Assembly (NCBI GenBank): GCA_045403145.1
Contig: JAXIPA010000080.1
Span: 1 to 5,817, forward strand
Source of the DNA: JAJYKN01 sp045403145
GTDB lineage: Bacteria; Nitrospirota; UBA9217
DNA: 5,817 nt
Direction of reading: 5' to 3'
The translations under genes were made by a program, and so were the position numbers. Shown piece by piece: positions 5,735-5,817 of this stretch. Every line of letters starts with the position of its first letter. Within the stretch, counting starts at the first letter, position 1. Below the pieces are notes generated by a model. It was not told where the DNA came from. It saw nothing but the letters and a program-made list of their open reading frames with translations, and did no database searches.

Positions 5735-5817
5735 TTAGCAACTGCAGGAAGATCCGCAGGAACTGGGCTGCATGCCGGTGAGCACGAAACCCTGGCTTTC
5801 CTGGAAATCAATGCTCG
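5735..5817 (-). CDS. C-terminal end of a HesB/IscA-like protein (partial, continues past right edge)
   Basis: The last 26 codons and a TAA stop (5735-5737) of a gene entering from the right. The visible residues start SIDFQESQGFVLTG and end PSSCGSSCSC. HesB/IscA-type iron-sulfur carrier proteins commonly end with an (I/V)D(F/Y) strand, then a G-F-x-(I/L) strand and a Cys-rich tail, which matches. Some HesB-like proteins of anaerobic deltaproteobacteria end in SCGSC-type tails and carry selenocysteine earlier in the chain; that part is outside the window. A strong terminator directly downstream supports a real gene ending here. The competing frame on the same strand (5566-5811) would run through that terminator and is rejected. 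Identification rests on a short tail only. Confidence 0.55.
   Translation of the reverse strand, partial: SIDFQESQGFVLTGMQPSSCGSSCSC

Noticed and set aside
5566..5811. An 81-residue minus-strand frame from a TTG start
   Set aside because: It would run through a strong intrinsic terminator (5661-5707) and into the end of the plus-strand gene. The other frame at 5735-5817 has a HesB-like tail and a stop just before the terminator.
1..5817. Mobile elements, CRISPR array, tRNA or rRNA genes
   Set aside because: No transposase or integrase motif, no regularly spaced repeats, and no tRNA-like cloverleaf or rRNA segments were seen in the short intergenic spaces.

Overview
The window is about 58-60% GC by eye and densely coded. 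It looks like the chromosome of an anaerobic bacterium of the Desulfobacterota (former Deltaproteobacteria) or a close relative. The lineage is an inference from gene content: a cytosolic GH15 enzyme paired with a Glk-family glucokinase, an ArsS/AhpD-like arsenosugar-type pair, a tandem-repeat protein resembling DUF6982 proteins, and apparent use of selenocysteine. I saw no mobile element, CRISPR array, rRNA or tRNA.

Layout. (1) 25-3476, minus strand: a two-gene unit with glucokinase first (3476-2430) and an 800-residue GH15 glucoamylase/glucodextranase-like enzyme second (2427-25), separated by 2 nt. (2) 3575-4932, minus strand: an AhpD/carboxymuconolactone-decarboxylase-like protein (4932-4600), then a radical SAM protein of the ArsS family (4537 to 3575). 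(3) 4933-5172: an intergenic region holding an extended -10 promoter firing left into the ars-type genes and a sigma70-type promoter firing right. (4) 5173-5577, plus strand: a 134-residue protein made of two copies of one roughly 53-residue unit. (5) 5735-5817, minus strand: the last 26 codons of a gene entering from the right, probably HesB/IscA-like, followed by a strong intrinsic terminator at 5661-5707.

Main discovery. The radical SAM reading frame appears to stop at a TGA (3593-3595) directly after CxxCTAGxGST. This is where other ArsS proteins carry a conserved Cys followed by a short Gly-rich tail. Reading the TGA as selenocysteine gives U-V-G-A-T-T and then a TAG, restoring the family C-terminus. 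Sixteen nt after the TGA lies a perfect 7-bp hairpin with a GGUC tetraloop, the arrangement expected of a bacterial SECIS element. The gene is therefore most likely a selenoprotein of 320 residues, and conventional gene calling would cut it to 314.

How the genes work together. The GH15 enzyme would release glucose from internal alpha-glucans and glucokinase would trap it as glucose 6-phosphate. The AhpD-like protein and ArsS belong to families annotated with arsenosugar biosynthesis, where ArsS acts on methylated arsenic made by ArsM. No arsM is visible here. The right-hand partial gene may belong to a family that also includes selenoproteins, but its upstream part is outside the window.
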